DNA of 64,000 nucleotides from Synechococcus sp. PCC 7335. Lineage in GTDB: Bacteria > Cyanobacteriota > Cyanobacteriia > Phormidesmidales > Phormidesmidaceae. Of the stretch, positions 45,743-56,319 are shown piece by piece (position 1 is the stretch's first letter; every line of letters starts with the position of its first letter). The notes beneath the pieces were generated by a model. The model was not told where the DNA came from, did not search any database, and worked only from the letters and a program-made list of their open reading frames with translations. The stretch lies in NCBI RefSeq assembly GCF_000155595.1, contig NZ_DS989904.1, positions 1,147,354 through 1,211,353 of the forward strand, given 5' to 3'. A program made the position numbers and the translations under genes.

Positions 45743-47893
45743 ATGCAGGAAATTGATAAGTCGATTTCAATCGACGGCCGAGACATTCAGCTAAAAGCGG
45801 GACTGTTTGCTCCGCAAGCGGGAGGCTCGGTGCTGATAAGTTCTGGCGATACGGCTGTATTGGTTACAGCTACACGCTCTAGCGGTAGAGAAGGGATTGA
45901 CTTCCTGCCTTTGCTAGTAGATTACGAGGAACGACTATACGCCGCAGGTCGCATTCCCGGTGGATTTTTGCGTAGAGAGGGCCGCCCTCCTGAGCGAGCA
46001 ACATTAACCAGTCGCCTGATTGACAGGCCCATGCGACCCTTATTCCCCCAGTGGATTCGTGATGACATTCAAATTGTCGCAACCACCCTTTCGATGGATG
46101 AGGATGTCCCCCCTGATGTCTTAGCAGCGACTGGCGCGTCAATTGCTGTTTTGCTAGCTGAGATCCCCTTTAATGGTCCGATGGCGACCGTGCGCGTAGG
46201 GTTAGTTGGAGACGACTTCATTATCAACCCTACCTATCAAGAGATTGAAAATGGAGAACTCGATCTAATCGTTGCCGGCTCACCTGATGGCGTGATTATG
46301 GTTGAGGCCGGCGCCAACCAGCTACCTGAACAGGATGTAATTGAGGCGATCGACTTTGGCTACGAAGTGGTTCGCGATCTAATTCAAGCGCAGCTGGATT
46401 TGGTAGAAGAGCTGGGACTGGAAAGGCCTACTGAACCCGCGCCTGTAGCCGATCCTAGTTTAGAAGCGTTTCTCAGTGATCGCGCGACAGCCGATATTAA
46501 AGAAGTCCTCAAGCAGTTCGATCAGTCCAAATCTGAACGAGATAGCAAACTAGATGCTATCAAAGCGACCATCGCCGAAGAAATTGCAGCTAAAGATGAG
46601 GACGATGCTGTTCGTATAGCAATTGATAGCAACAGCAAGGCGCTAGGTAAGTCATTCAAAAGTTTGACTAAAAAGCTAATGCGATCGCAGATCTTAGAAG
46701 AAGGCGTTCGAGTAGATGGTCGCAAGCTGGATGAAATTCGTAAAATCACCTGTCGAACAGGCGTACTGCCTACTCGTGTACACGGCACGGGTCTTTTCCG
46801 TAGAGGACTCACTCAGGTGCTGTCGGTTACGACCTTAGGGACACCAGGCGATGCTCAGATGATGGACGATCTTCATCCCGGCGAAGAAAAGAGATACTTA
46901 CACCACTACAACTTTCCCCCTTATTCGGTTGGGGAAACTCGGCCAATGCGATCGCCAGGTCGTCGTGAAGTGGGGCATGGCGCTTTAGCCGAGCGCGCTC
47001 TCATACCGGTACTTCCCTCACAAGAAGACTTCCCCTACGTTATCCGGGTCGTTTCTGAATGTCTCTCTTCTAACGGGTCTACCTCGATGGGCTCGGTGTG
47101 TGGTTCGACCCTATCGTTGATGGATGCAGGTGTACCTATCATGCAGCCTGTTAGCGGCGCGGCTATGGGTCTGATTCGAGAAGGCGATGAAGTCCGTATC
47201 CTTTCTGATATTCAAGGGATTGAAGACTTCCTAGGCGATATGGACTTCAAGGTAGCGGGGACTGAAAGCGGTATCACTGCTTTACAGCTAGATATGAAAA
47301 TTACTGGCCTGCCGATGGAAGTGATCGGTGAAGCGATCAACCAAGCGCGTCCTGCCCGGCTGCATATTCTCGAAAAAATGTTAGGGGAACTAGATAAGCC
47401 TCGCACTGAAGTTTCTCCCTATGCACCTCGTCTGTTAACCATGCAAGTCAAACCTGATCAGATTGGCATGGTGATTGGCCCTGGCGGTAAGCAAATTAAG
47501 GCAATCACGGAAGCAACGGGCGCTAAAGTAGACATCGAAGACGATGGTACAGTGACTATCTCTGCGGTCGACTCAGATAAAGCCAAGCAGGCTCAGAAGA
47601 TGATCGAAGGTATCACCCATGTACCAGAAGCGGGTAACGTCTACATGGGCAAAGTGACTCGCGTGATTCCGATTGGTGCCTTTGTTGAGATCATGCCAGG
47701 TAAAGAAGGCATGATTCATATCTCTCAGCTTGCCGACTATCGGGTGAACAAGGTAGAAGATGAGGTCGACGTGGATGACGAAGTTTTAGTCAAAGTTCGT
47801 GAGATTGACAACCGTGGCCGCGTGAATCTAACTCGACTAGGCATTCATCCTGATGAGGCAGAAAAGGCTAAGGCAGCAGCAGGCGTTGCCTGA
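45743..47893 (+). CDS. pnp: Polynucleotide phosphorylase
   Basis: Phosphorolytic 3'-5' exoribonuclease of 716 residues. Two RNase PH-like domains flank a helical linker (about 230-330); the first has [20 protein letters not shown] and the second [15 protein letters not shown] and [23 protein letters not shown] domain ([18 protein letters not shown]) and an S1 domain ([18 protein letters not shown]) end the protein. AAGGA lies nine bases upstream of the ATG. Confidence 0.97.
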   Translation: MQEIDKSISIDGRDIQLKAGLFAPQAGGSVLISSGDTAVLVTATRSSGREGIDFLPLLVDYEERLYAAGRIPGGFLRREGRPPERATLTSRLIDRPMRPLFPQWIRDDIQIVATTLSMDEDVPPDVLAATGASIAVLLAEIPFNGPMATVRVGLVGDDFIINPTYQEIENGELDLIVAGSPDGVIMVEAGANQLPEQDVIEAIDFGYEVVRDLIQAQLDLVEELGLERPTEPAPVADPSLEAFLSDRATADIKEVLKQFDQSKSERDSKLDAIKATIAEEIAAKDEDDAVRIAIDSNSKALGKSFKSLTKKLMRSQILEEGVRVDGRKLDEIRKITCRTGVLPTRVHGTGLFRRGLTQVLSVTTLGTPGDAQMMDDLHPGEEKRYLHHYNFPPYSVGETRPMRSPGRREVGHGALAERALIPVLPSQEDFPYVIRVVSECLSSNGSTSMGSVCGSTLSLMDAGVPIMQPVSGAAMGLIREGDEVRILSDIQGIEDFLGDMDFKVAGTESGITALQLDMKITGLPMEVIGEAINQARPARLHILEKMLGELDKPRTEVSPYAPRLLTMQVKPDQIGMVIGPGGKQIKAITEATGAKVDIEDDGTVTISAVDSDKAKQAQKMIEGITHVPEAGNVYMGKVTRVIPIGAFVEIMPGKEGMIHISQLADYRVNKVEDEVDVDDEVLVKVREIDNRGRVNLTRLGIHPDEAEKAKAAAGVA

Positions 47894-47917
47894 TGACGAG
47901 TAAGAAGTGATCAGCAA

Positions 47918-47967
47918 GGAATGATGAATAACGGAATTGAAATTTGCTCTGACTACTTCATCATTCC
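47918..47967 (+). other. Hairpin between pnp and tpiA
   Basis: GGAATGATGAA (47918-47928) and TTCATCATTCC (47957-47967) form a perfect 11-bp stem with a 28-base loop. No T-run follows, so it is more likely an RNA-stability or processing element than a terminator. Confidence 0.6.
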
Positions 47968-48048
47968 GCGCTCATCCTTCATACTTGATTGCCGGAGGCA
48001 ATCATTTACCTGTACGATCTAGGGTGCTATGCCTATAGAAGAATATCC

Positions 48049-48780
48049 GTGCGAAAAGTTGTAATTGCTGGTAATTGGAAGATGCACAAAACTCAGGCAG
48101 ACGCGTCTGCGTTTGTGCAGCAGTTGATGCCTCAGCTAGAAAGTGTTCCTGAGGAAAGAGAAATTGTGCTCTGCGCTCCATTTACTACGCTAGGTCTATT
48201 AGTCGATAAGCTACAGAGCAGTCGGGTGCAGGTCGGCGCTCAAAACGTGCATTGGGAAAGAGAAGGTGCCTACACGGGTGAAGTCTCGGGTGTCATGCTA
48301 AAAGAACTAGGCGTGCGCTACGTAGTGGTGGGCCATAGTGAGCGTAGGCAATACTTCGGAGAGACGGATGAAACGGTGAACGCCAGACTAAAGGCGGCTC
48401 AGCTCCATGGTCTAACGCCAATTTTGTGTGTAGGTGAAACTAAGCAGCAGCGCGATGCCGATCAGACTGAATCTGTGATTACTGGCCAAATTAAAAAAGC
48501 GTTAGTCGATATTAACCAGTTTAATTTGGTAATTGCCTATGAACCAATCTGGGCAATTGGTACAGGAGACACCTGTGCGGCCGATGAAGCGGATGCTGTC
48601 ATTGGTAAAATTCGTGCACTCTTAGACAATAAGGAAGTATCTATTCAGTATGGTGGTTCGGTCAAGCCTGAGAATGTAGACGAGATTATGGCACAAAGCG
48701 AGATCGATGGTGCGCTAGTAGGTGGGGCAAGTCTGACGCCAGACAGTTTCGCGCGGCTAGCAAACTATCAAGATCAGTAA
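48049..48780 (+). CDS. tpiA: Triosephosphate isomerase
   Basis: Glycolytic and Calvin-cycle enzyme interconverting dihydroxyacetone phosphate and glyceraldehyde 3-phosphate. The start is GTG at 48049, giving [15 protein letters not shown] with the catalytic Lys; a longer TTG frame from 47989 would add 20 residues that no TIM has. The catalytic His is in VVGHSERR and the Glu in [11 protein letters not shown]; the phosphate loop is YGGSVKPEN. The length of 243 residues is normal. Confidence 0.96.
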   Translation: MRKVVIAGNWKMHKTQADASAFVQQLMPQLESVPEEREIVLCAPFTTLGLLVDKLQSSRVQVGAQNVHWEREGAYTGEVSGVMLKELGVRYVVVGHSERRQYFGETDETVNARLKAAQLHGLTPILCVGETKQQRDADQTESVITGQIKKALVDINQFNLVIAYEPIWAIGTGDTCAADEADAVIGKIRALLDNKEVSIQYGGSVKPENVDEIMAQSEIDGALVGGASLTPDSFARLANYQDQ

Positions 48781-48900
48781 TCATCCAGGCTGAAGTAATC
48801 TCAGTAGTGGTAGTCCTAGTAATCTGTGAGACTTAGTAATCTACGAGAGTGGGTGCCTTTTGCGCTTAGGCATTAGCAAGGGTTGCCTGGTTAAAATTGA

Positions 48901-50205
48901 TTATCCATTCGGTGTTAGCTCAAGTTTGGCATCGACTGCTGCTTTGGGGATGAGGTCGCTATGGTTAATGGTGTTATGGTGACCGTTGATATAGGTGCGG
49001 TTGCGGCCTTGTTGCTTAGCGTAGTAGAGCGCGATATCCGATGCCTGAAGCAGCACCTGGGGTGTGCTATCGGGGCCTGGAATGATAGTCGCAATGCCGA
49101 GGGTAACGCTCAGGTAGGGCTCGTTGCTGCTAGCTGCGTGAGCGATCTGCAGCCCACGTATACTTGAGTGAATGTTTTGGGCTACGCGCCAAGCGCCATG
49201 AGTATCTGTGTTCGGTAAAATAATGGCGAACTCTTCTCCGCCATAGCGAGCAACTAAATCAGCGGAGCGTTGGGAAACTTGCAGAAGTGCCCTAGCGATA
49301 TGGATCAGGCAGCGATCGCCTGCTGGATGGCCAAAGGTATCGTTGTAGAGTTTGAACTGATCTATATCACACAAAATTAAAGAGAGTGGCTGCTGGTCTC
49401 TAGCGAGCCGCTGCCATTCATCTTCAATATATTCATCAAATCGTCGACGGTTCGCGATGCTAGTGAGCCCGTCAGAGAGTGCTAGCTTTTGAAGTGCCTG
49501 GTTATTGGTAATGAGCGCTTGGTGTTGGATGCTATGTGCGATCGCTGAAGCTAGCTCAGTAGCAATGCTTTGAGTATCTGTAACGGCAGATGCGGACCAG
49601 GTCTGGTCGTTTGCCAGTGCCAGCGCCAGGATGCCCCAATACTGCGAAGCACCACATTGTGAAGGAGACTGCGATAGGCGACTAGTCGCAGAAGGTACTA
49701 GCGCGTTTTGGACAGGGATTAACAGCCAGTTCCCTAGCCAGCGTGCCTGCCAGCGCTGTATGTCTTGCTTGAGTGAACAATATGATTGCCTAAACTCGTC
49801 AACCGACTCGTTCGTTTGAGATAAAGCAAGAGATAGATCAATAGGCTGCCCTTGCCAAAGCTGTTCTAGAAGCGAGGGAAAATCAGCGTGACAAAAAGTA
49901 AAGGGCAACTGCCAAGATAGGGATTGATTCTGACAATAGCGAGAAACCTGTTGATATGTCGTATGTGTCCGATCAGGTTGTATCAGTACGACTTGGCTAG
50001 CCCCAAACAGTCTTGCGATCTCGACAACAGTCGTTCCTAAGACGGTCTTTAAGTCGAGCGTTCTCCTAATCTTGCGCTCGACTTCTCTAAGCCGTTGCTG
50101 CTGAACAAGTCTTTGTGGTTGCAGATCTCGCAGTGCAAACTGATTACTCTGCGGAACCTGTTGCAAGGTATGAGGGTTTATTCCTTCAGTTACATATGTA
50201 AGCAT
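48901..50205 (-). CDS. GAF-GGDEF diguanylate cyclase
   Basis: A 434-residue enzyme likely to make cyclic di-GMP. A GAF domain (about 35-230) lacks the Cys-His pair of chromophore-binding GAFs, so it probably senses something other than light. The GGDEF domain begins at LALSDGLTSIANRRRFDEY. The active site is GGEEF at residues 322-326, and RSAD at 313-316 is the product-inhibition I-site at the usual five-residue distance. AAGGA upstream supports the ATG at 50205. It is preceded by a 905-base gene-free region. Confidence 0.94.
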   Translation of the reverse strand: MLTYVTEGINPHTLQQVPQSNQFALRDLQPQRLVQQQRLREVERKIRRTLDLKTVLGTTVVEIARLFGASQVVLIQPDRTHTTYQQVSRYCQNQSLSWQLPFTFCHADFPSLLEQLWQGQPIDLSLALSQTNESVDEFRQSYCSLKQDIQRWQARWLGNWLLIPVQNALVPSATSRLSQSPSQCGASQYWGILALALANDQTWSASAVTDTQSIATELASAIAHSIQHQALITNNQALQKLALSDGLTSIANRRRFDEYIEDEWQRLARDQQPLSLILCDIDQFKLYNDTFGHPAGDRCLIHIARALLQVSQRSADLVARYGGEEFAIILPNTDTHGAWRVAQNIHSSIRGLQIAHAASSNEPYLSVTLGIATIIPGPDSTPQVLLQASDIALYYAKQQGRNRTYINGHHNTINHSDLIPKAAVDAKLELTPNG

Positions 50206-51110
50206 AGGCAGTTTCCTTCGAGCTAAGCCCTTTTAACTAATCCAACTAACCAATTCAACAAAGGGCAACTGAGCCTAGACGATGGAGCCTAAAGAGGCTC
50301 ACGCATATGACTCTCCATTAGAATGTGAGACACGTATCCTACAAGGTGGGAATACTATTGATCGATTGATTGCTGATCGATTGATTGCGTCTATTTGGCG
50401 AACTCTATCTAGTACATACAGCACCAAAAGCTTGCTTGAGGAGTTCTATAGTCAAAGGCAAAGCTAAAATCAGGCCATTTAATAGCTACGGTTGATACAT
50501 TCTACGGATGGCTAGCAAGTCTGCCCTTCCAAAAAAGGAGCTATAAAGTGTTCAACATGCTTAAGCAAAGCTGACTTGTATGAGACTTGTATGAGTAGTA
50601 CGTAGCTGCGATTAGCTTTTTATCTGTGTTGTTCTATGTCTTCATCGTTCATTACTTCGAAGCAAAAAGAAAAGCGCTATCACGTTTGTTACTTACCTGA
50701 AGTACAACAATGTAGGTGCAACCCTTGTACAATATAGACCCCAGTGACTGTAGGGATAGGTAGACATGACTTCTATTCGAGTAAGCAGTCGCATGCTGCT
50801 ATATCTTTAGTAGCTCTATACAGGAATCTACTGTGATGTTAGCTCGCTAGAGGTCTACGTATAACCGTGTATACGCTGATACTTTTTACGTACATTGGCT
50901 ATCTACAGGAGCGTCGTTAGTTGCACCTGTCTAATGCGCTTAGGTTCCTTCATCCAATGAAGAGCAATATAGCGTTCGCCACTTATCTCTACATATTCGT
51001 GGATAAGGATAATCGTTGATGCATATGGAGCTAAGCGCATCAGCAATCGCCGAATGTATCCGGCGGTTGCTCACCGTATGATGGCTTGCTATTAGAAGTG
51101 ATTAGAGTTT
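50206..51110. other. 905-base region without recognised genes
   Basis: The region lies upstream of the diguanylate cyclase gene and downstream of the TPR gene. It carries two tandem duplications: a 15-bp unit at 50360-50374 and 50375-50389 (GATCGATTGATTGCT) and an 11-bp unit at 50573-50583 and 50584-50594 (GACTTGTATGA). Small open frames lack ribosome binding sites. A long untranslated leader, a small RNA or a degenerate gene are all possible, but nothing in the sequence identifies one. Confidence 0.5.
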
Positions 51111-52016
51111 TTAGAGCGTCAGAAAATGCTCTAAAGCAGTCACCATTTTAGGTGGCCACCGCCTGACATCTTTGACCCACTTGAGATCTTTATAGCGGGT
51201 GTCTAGTCCCACGACAGCCACCCAGTTGCTTTCTGCTTCACCGCGCTGTCCGGTTTCCCATAGAGCGGCTGTCAGTGCGGCGCGCATATCGACAAAGCTA
51301 GGATACTTACGCACCAGGCTTTTCATAATCTGTAAAGATTTCTGAACATCACCTGTTTCATAGAGCGCTAGGGCGTAGTTGCCATAGGCCAAAGAAAAGC
51401 TAGGCTGCAAAGTAATCGCTGCTTGGTAGTCTGCGATCGCCAGATCCCATTCCCCTAAGCCAGCTTCTGCGTTCCCTCGATTGTTGTAAGCAGCGGGATC
51501 GTCAGGATCAATTTGCAAAACCTGATTGTAGTCAGCGATTGCCGCTTCCCATTCCCCCATAGCTTCTCGCAGTGCCCCTCGGTTCAGATAAGGGTCTGGC
51601 TCAGTAGGGGCTAGCGTGATCGCTTGGTTGTAATCGGCGATCGCCCCTGCTAAATCGTTGCGGCGTACTCGCACATTGCCGCGATTACTCCATAAGGGCG
51701 CAGCTTCAGGTAACTGCTCTATCAGCTCAGACCACTTCTCTTCTGCTAGGTCAAACTCTCCAGCCTGCGTCGCTGCAAAGGCTGCTTCTCTTAGCTCACC
51801 AACCTTTTCCCAGTCTAAGCTCACTGTATATGAATTCGTTGCCGACTTTGGTAGAACTGGTCTAGCGATCGTGTTCGCACTATCCTCTGCTAAAACAGGC
51901 GCAATAGCCGTTATAGAAAGTAAGATTACACAGAGTCCGATAGCACAGGACCTAACAACACAGCGCAGAACCTTTGAAGCTGCTGTAGGGAAGTGGGGCT
52001 GTATTCTCTTTATCAT
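51111..52016 (-). CDS. TPR-repeat protein with signal peptide
   Basis: A 301-residue protein with a signal peptide (AIGLCVILLSITAIAPVLA) that would place it in the periplasm or thylakoid lumen. About five or six tetratricopeptide repeats follow, for example AIADYNQAITLAPTEPDPYL, AIADYNQVLQIDPDDPAAYN and AIADYQAAITLQPSFSLAYG. TPR arrays act as protein-protein scaffolds. The final 40 residues (LKWVKDVRRWPPKMVTALEHF) are not TPR and may be a family-specific tail. The partner is unknown. Confidence 0.88.
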   Translation of the reverse strand: MIKRIQPHFPTAASKVLRCVVRSCAIGLCVILLSITAIAPVLAEDSANTIARPVLPKSATNSYTVSLDWEKVGELREAAFAATQAGEFDLAEEKWSELIEQLPEAAPLWSNRGNVRVRRNDLAGAIADYNQAITLAPTEPDPYLNRGALREAMGEWEAAIADYNQVLQIDPDDPAAYNNRGNAEAGLGEWDLAIADYQAAITLQPSFSLAYGNYALALYETGDVQKSLQIMKSLVRKYPSFVDMRAALTAALWETGQRGEAESNWVAVVGLDTRYKDLKWVKDVRRWPPKMVTALEHFLTL

Positions 52017-52098
52017 TAGCGTCTTAGACCCGTAGTTTTGAAAAGCTTGGATTCGCGCTCAGTGTTGGAATTCCTAATGTGGATGAGTGTAAACCCTT

Positions 52099-53298
52099 TT
52101 AAGTTAGCTCCTCTGTGTCAATCAAGTTGAGTAGCGGCGCATCAGGTATAAAGAAATGGTTGTGTGGCACTTGATAGCCGAGATGTTTGCAGGCCGCTGA
52201 TGTGACGACTCGCCCTCTAGGCGTCCGCTGTAAATAGCCGATTTGTAGTAGATATGGCTCGTAGACTTCTTCGATAGTTTGAGGATCTTCCCCAGTAGAA
52301 GCAGCCATCGTATCCAGACCGACCGGACCGCCGTTGAAGTTTTCGATCATCAGTGTCAGTAGCCGGCGATCGGTCCAATCGAGTCCACAAGGATCAACGT
52401 TGAATAGCTCTAGAGCTTCCGCTGCTGTCTGCTGGTTAATCGGTCCTAACTGTTTGACCTGTACGTAATCGCGCACCCGCTTCAACAAGCGGTTAGCAAT
52501 TCGCGGTGTGCCTCTAGCGCGCCGGGCAATCTCTTGGGCACCGTCAGCTAGAACCTGAGTCTTGAGCACATCGGCGGTCCGTAGGACAATTTGAGTAAGC
52601 TCATCAACTTCATAAAACCTCAAACGTTGGACTAGGCCAAAGCGATCGCGTAAAGGTGAGGCTAATGCGCCGACCCGGGTGGTTGCCCCAACCAGCGTAA
52701 ATGGCTGTAGTGGAATGCTCCGAGTCCTGGCGCTTTGCCCTTTGCCAATGGTGATATCCAATCTGGCATCTTCCATCGCCGGATATAGAATCTCTTCGGT
52801 CACTCGTGAAAGCCGATGGATCTCATCAATAAATAGGACATCGCCTGCCTTCAAGTTCACCAGTAGTCCGGCAATATCTCGCGGACGCTCTAGGGCCGGA
52901 GCTGTCGTAATCTTGCAGTCGACTTCCATCTCCTGCGCTAAGATCAGGGCCATTGTAGTTTTACCCAGTCCAGGCGGACCATAGAGCAGCAGATGATCGA
53001 GCGGCTCTTGCCGAGATTTAGCTGCTTGAATGGCGATACTTAAGACTTCTTTGAGCGCTTTTTGGCCGATGTAGTCGCTAATGGCCCCTGGGCGAATACC
53101 CTCTTCGTTCCTTGATAGCTCTGTTGTTCTGGCCTCGCCTTTCAACAAGTCAGTTTTTACTGGAACGTTGCTCTTATCAGAAGCTGTTCCTGGCTGCGTT
53201 TGCTTTGACTGGGTAGGCGAAACTATCTTGCTATCTATCGATAGCCGCTTCTTTCTACCACCCTCTGAGGTCGAATGTTTTGAAGAGAAAATCGCCAT
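52099..53298 (-). CDS. ruvB: Holliday junction branch migration helicase RuvB
   Basis: AAA+ motor of RuvAB. Walker A is [12 protein letters not shown], Walker B is LFIDEIHRL, sensor 1 is LVGATTR and the arginine finger region is [11 protein letters not shown]; the winged-helix end has [10 protein letters not shown]-like [14 protein letters not shown]. The ATG at 53298 (MAIFSSK) gives 399 residues. About 70 residues precede the conserved core ([14 protein letters not shown]), a Ser/Lys/Thr-rich extension found in cyanobacterial RuvB. An upstream GTG-type frame from 53322 is less likely. It lies 82 bases upstream of the TPR gene. Confidence 0.95.
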   Translation of the reverse strand: MAIFSSKHSTSEGGRKKRLSIDSKIVSPTQSKQTQPGTASDKSNVPVKTDLLKGEARTTELSRNEEGIRPGAISDYIGQKALKEVLSIAIQAAKSRQEPLDHLLLYGPPGLGKTTMALILAQEMEVDCKITTAPALERPRDIAGLLVNLKAGDVLFIDEIHRLSRVTEEILYPAMEDARLDITIGKGQSARTRSIPLQPFTLVGATTRVGALASPLRDRFGLVQRLRFYEVDELTQIVLRTADVLKTQVLADGAQEIARRARGTPRIANRLLKRVRDYVQVKQLGPINQQTAAEALELFNVDPCGLDWTDRRLLTLMIENFNGGPVGLDTMAASTGEDPQTIEEVYEPYLLQIGYLQRTPRGRVVTSAACKHLGYQVPHNHFFIPDAPLLNLIDTEELT

Positions 53299-53453
53299 AG
53301 AACAGCGCCAAGTGATACCCAAGTCTAGACAGATGTACTATAGCAGCTTACTCCAGAGTGATTTTTCTAACAGTCATAGCAGTCTAGCGAATGCCCCAGC
53401 AGCAGATGAGCCTCTAGCTTGATCCGATAGGGCTGTAGGTATCTTTTGGTTTT

Positions 53454-53494
53454 GTGCAGGTTGGTTAGCGTGCAGGTTGGTTAGCGCGCAGGCT
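53454..53494. repeat. 16-bp tandem duplication plus partial third copy
   Basis: GTGCAGGTTGGTTAGC occurs at 53454-53469 and 53470-53485 without change, followed by a degenerate nine-base start of a third copy. It lies upstream of the DUF4236 gene, about 65 bases before its ATG. Confidence 0.85.
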
Positions 53495-53558
53495 AAGTAT
53501 GGATAGCGATGCTTCAATGCAAGTGCCGCTACAATTCAATCACTACAACTGACTTATC

Positions 53559-53849
53559 ATGGGACTTCGCTTAAGAAAAAAGATCAAGCTGCTACCAGGG
53601 GTATCTGTTGTCCTCTCTGATCTGGGTGTTTCTGCCAATATGAAGGCTGGCCCGCTGAGCTGGGACTCTATGCATCAAAGAGCCTCACTCAATCTGCCCG
53701 GGCCGCTTTCGTATCGGGTGAAGGCTGGCGCTAAAGGCCTGACGAAAGCGCAACTGCTGAGAATTGCGAAACGAGCTGGATTGGATGGCTGTTCTCAGCT
53801 TAAAAAGAAAGACATTCTAGAGTTGCTAAACCGTCGTGGCCTTGTGTAG
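53559..53849 (+). CDS. DUF4236 protein with a C-terminal helical motif
   Basis: A 96-residue protein. The first 55 residues resemble DUF4236 (MGLRLRKKIKLLPGVSVVLS, then GPLSYRVKAG at the end of that segment). The last 40 (GLTKAQLLRIAKRAGLDGC, then KKKDILELLNRRGL) look like a SAP/Rho-N type helix-extended-helix motif that often binds nucleic acid. The function is unknown; DNA or RNA binding is an inference from the tail and the high Lys/Arg content. Confidence 0.78.
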   Translation: MGLRLRKKIKLLPGVSVVLSDLGVSANMKAGPLSWDSMHQRASLNLPGPLSYRVKAGAKGLTKAQLLRIAKRAGLDGCSQLKKKDILELLNRRGLV

Positions 53850-53869
53850 GCAATCTTAGCCAGTTGTGG

Positions 53870-53905
53870 CACCTGAGCCGGCTATGTCACCTGAGCTAGC
53901 TATGA
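53870..53905. repeat. 18-bp tandem duplication
   Basis: CACCTGAGCCGGCTATGT (53870-53887) is followed by CACCTGAGCTAGCTATGA (53888-53905), with three differences. It lies between the convergent DUF4236 and SDR genes. Confidence 0.8.
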
Positions 53906-53943
53906 CATCCAGTGATGACAAAATGCTTTTGCCACGAAAGTAT

Positions 53944-54903
53944 CTATTTCAGCTTTTGTTTAGGGGCTACACCTGCTGAGCGAAAGACGTCCTTGATACT
54001 CGGATAGTTGTCTTCTAGGCCAAAGCTAGATGGTGTGACTGTGTTCTCGTAGGTAAAATGGCGATAGTCCATACAAAATCGATCCCATTCGGCCATGCGG
54101 ATGTTGAAGACTTTGATAACGATGTCAGCTAGGGCAAAAGAGAGTGGAATTCGAAAGATAGGTGGTTTCCCAAGGTATGTAGCAATTTCTTCAACGATTT
54201 CGTTGGCGGTTTTAGCAGGGTTGCCAATGACGATTTCTCTACTCTCTTCTGCGCCAGGTGGATTGTCTACTAGATGGCGGACGACGTCGGCGATGTCTTT
54301 GGCGTGGATGTAGTGCAAGCTACCATCGGCACTGAGAAAGCGAATCAAGCTAATATACTTTGCGACTTCAGGCAGTCCCCCAGAAATGTGAGAGTAGGGC
54401 TTGGTCTCGCTGCCACCGAAGACTAGAGTAGGAAAAACGGTGGTGACTTTGGGCGTGATCGCCAACGCTTGCAGTTTCTGGTGGCAAATATATTTAGTAC
54501 GCACATAGTCTGTCCCGATCTCACCTGCCTCTTTCAGCGGCGTATTGTCTCGATCGAGAATGCTGGCCGTCGAGAAATAAATCACCTGCTGACAACGTTC
54601 AACATCTAGCAAAGACATCGTCTCTAGCGTTTTTTCGACGTTGATTTCATAGCTTTCTTTCGGATCGCCCCACGAGGTTGCTACTAAGATCGCGGTGTCC
54701 ATTGTCTTTAGCAAATCCGCGAACTGAGCGATCTCTCGCATATCGCCTTGGAGCACATGAATACCGGGGCGCTGGTCTACAGATACCTGTAGCTTAGCCG
54801 GATTGCGCATCATCAAAAACAGCTCATGATCCGTGTTTTCTATTAAGGTCTCTACCAGGTAATGGCCAATACAGCCACTCGCACCGGTGATGAAAATACG
54901 CAT
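53944..54903 (-). CDS. NAD-dependent epimerase/dehydratase (SDR) family protein
   Basis: A 319-residue extended SDR protein. The Rossmann start is IFITGASGCIGHYLVETL; YFSTASILD and the catalytic-type YVRTK (Tyr-x3-Lys) follow, and the middle has DIADVVRHLVDN. Its substrate is not evident; such proteins in cyanobacteria act on sugars, carotenoids or chlorophyll intermediates. It starts 143 bases upstream of the hemE end on the same strand. Confidence 0.88.
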   Translation of the reverse strand: MRIFITGASGCIGHYLVETLIENTDHELFLMMRNPAKLQVSVDQRPGIHVLQGDMREIAQFADLLKTMDTAILVATSWGDPKESYEINVEKTLETMSLLDVERCQQVIYFSTASILDRDNTPLKEAGEIGTDYVRTKYICHQKLQALAITPKVTTVFPTLVFGGSETKPYSHISGGLPEVAKYISLIRFLSADGSLHYIHAKDIADVVRHLVDNPPGAEESREIVIGNPAKTANEIVEEIATYLGKPPIFRIPLSFALADIVIKVFNIRMAEWDRFCMDYRHFTYENTVTPSSFGLEDNYPSIKDVFRSAGVAPKQKLK

Positions 54904-55007
54904 GAGTCATGTCGCTGAGAAAGCCTATTTATTCTGACATGAAAAAGCCCAAGACATTTGGTGCCGTGGGCCACTTGATTACTTGCAGAATTGAGAAGCT
55001 AACTCTT

Positions 55008-55039
55008 TAACTCCATCGATGTCTAACTCCATCGATGTC
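55008..55039. repeat. 16-bp tandem duplication after hemE
   Basis: TAACTCCATCGATGTC is present twice without change (55008-55023 and 55024-55039), seven bases beyond the hemE stop codon. Confidence 0.85.
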
Positions 55040-55046
55040 GTGATTT

Positions 55047-56111
55047 CTAAACAGCCGTCGCTAGTAGTTCGTTAACTTGCTTGCCTACCTCGAAGAAATA
55101 CGCCCCATTTTCTTCGGGAGTGCCAGGCAGGATGCCGTGCCCAAGATTAAGGATGTGGCCTTTGCTACCGGCTTTGCGGACGGTATCGATAATGCGATCG
55201 CGAATCACTTCCTTAGATCCAAACAACACGCCCGGATCAACATTGCCTTGCACCATCATGTTCGGTCCAAGGCGGCGACGCGCATCCGCCATATCTACCG
55301 ACCAGTCAACACTGACAATATCTACACCCGACTCGCCCATCAGTTCTAGTACCCCTGCGCTGCCACTCACGAGCAAAATTAGTGGTGTATCAGGATGCGT
55401 TTCTTTAACCTGCCGCACAATCTGCTGCTGGTAGGGAAGTGCAAAAGTCTTGTAGTCTTGCGGGCTCAGCTGACCTGCCCAAGAATCAAAAAGCTGTACT
55501 ACCTGGGCGCCGCAGTCAATTTGATGACGAACGTAGATAGCAATGTTGTCTGCGATCTTACTGAGCAGACTATGTAGCATTTCAGGTCGAGAGAATGCCA
55601 TATTCTTGATTACAGAGTAGGTCTTAGACCCTTTGCCTTCCACAATGTAGGCGGCTAGTGTCCAAGGCGCACCCACAAAGCCTAAGACGGTCGATTGGTT
55701 GCCAACCTCTTCTCGCAAGGCGCCTAAAATCTTGCGAATATAGGGCATTGACTCATCGGGATCGAGCGTGGTCAGTGCGTCGATCTGCGCTTGAGAGCGG
55801 ATGGGTTCATCAATGATTGGGCCTTTCCCCTCAGCTACGTCCATAGCCACACCCATGCCAGGTAGCGGTGTGACGATGTCTGAAAAGAGAATCACACCAT
55901 CGGGCTTGAATGCTTTCCAGGGTTGAAGCGAGACTTCAATGGCAACTTCTGGGATCTCAGATCTATCGCGGAAGGAGGGGTACTTTTCTCTCAGGTCTCG
56001 ATAGGCTTTCATATAGCGACCTGCCTGACGCATCATCCAAACCGGAGGACGCTCAACCGATTGGCCTTGGGCTGCCCGTAGTAGAAGAGGGGTTTGGTTC
56101 GATCCGGTCAT
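55047..56111 (-). CDS. hemE: Uroporphyrinogen decarboxylase
   Basis: Converts uroporphyrinogen III to coproporphyrinogen III in the path to heme, chlorophyll and bilins. The 354-residue protein has the substrate-binding N-terminus [20 protein letters not shown], the middle [16 protein letters not shown], the catalytic-region [10 protein letters not shown], and the C-terminal [11 protein letters not shown]. It is divergent from the cpcS gene across 208 bases. Confidence 0.97.
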   Translation of the reverse strand: MTGSNQTPLLLRAAQGQSVERPPVWMMRQAGRYMKAYRDLREKYPSFRDRSEIPEVAIEVSLQPWKAFKPDGVILFSDIVTPLPGMGVAMDVAEGKGPIIDEPIRSQAQIDALTTLDPDESMPYIRKILGALREEVGNQSTVLGFVGAPWTLAAYIVEGKGSKTYSVIKNMAFSRPEMLHSLLSKIADNIAIYVRHQIDCGAQVVQLFDSWAGQLSPQDYKTFALPYQQQIVRQVKETHPDTPLILLVSGSAGVLELMGESGVDIVSVDWSVDMADARRRLGPNMMVQGNVDPGVLFGSKEVIRDRIIDTVRKAGSKGHILNLGHGILPGTPEENGAYFFEVGKQVNELLATAV

Positions 56112-56319
56112 GGCGTGGGCGCTCTTAGATATTTGTTTTATTTTCCACTGGCTAGCTTATCATTCACTGTGTCTGCGCGAGCCCCACAAAGCCCGAAGCG
56201 TAAGGAAACAATAGAACTTGACTCCGTTTGAGATAGAACAGTGCCGCCGCCGCTTGCGCGTAAAATTAAAGGAAGTAAAGAACTGTAGACTTGTTTTCAG
56301 CGCTATCAAAAGTGACCCT

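Noticed and set aside
50282-50467. 61-codon open frame in the 905-base gap
   Set aside because: No ribosome binding site, no recognisable sequence, and part of it is made by a 15-bp duplication.
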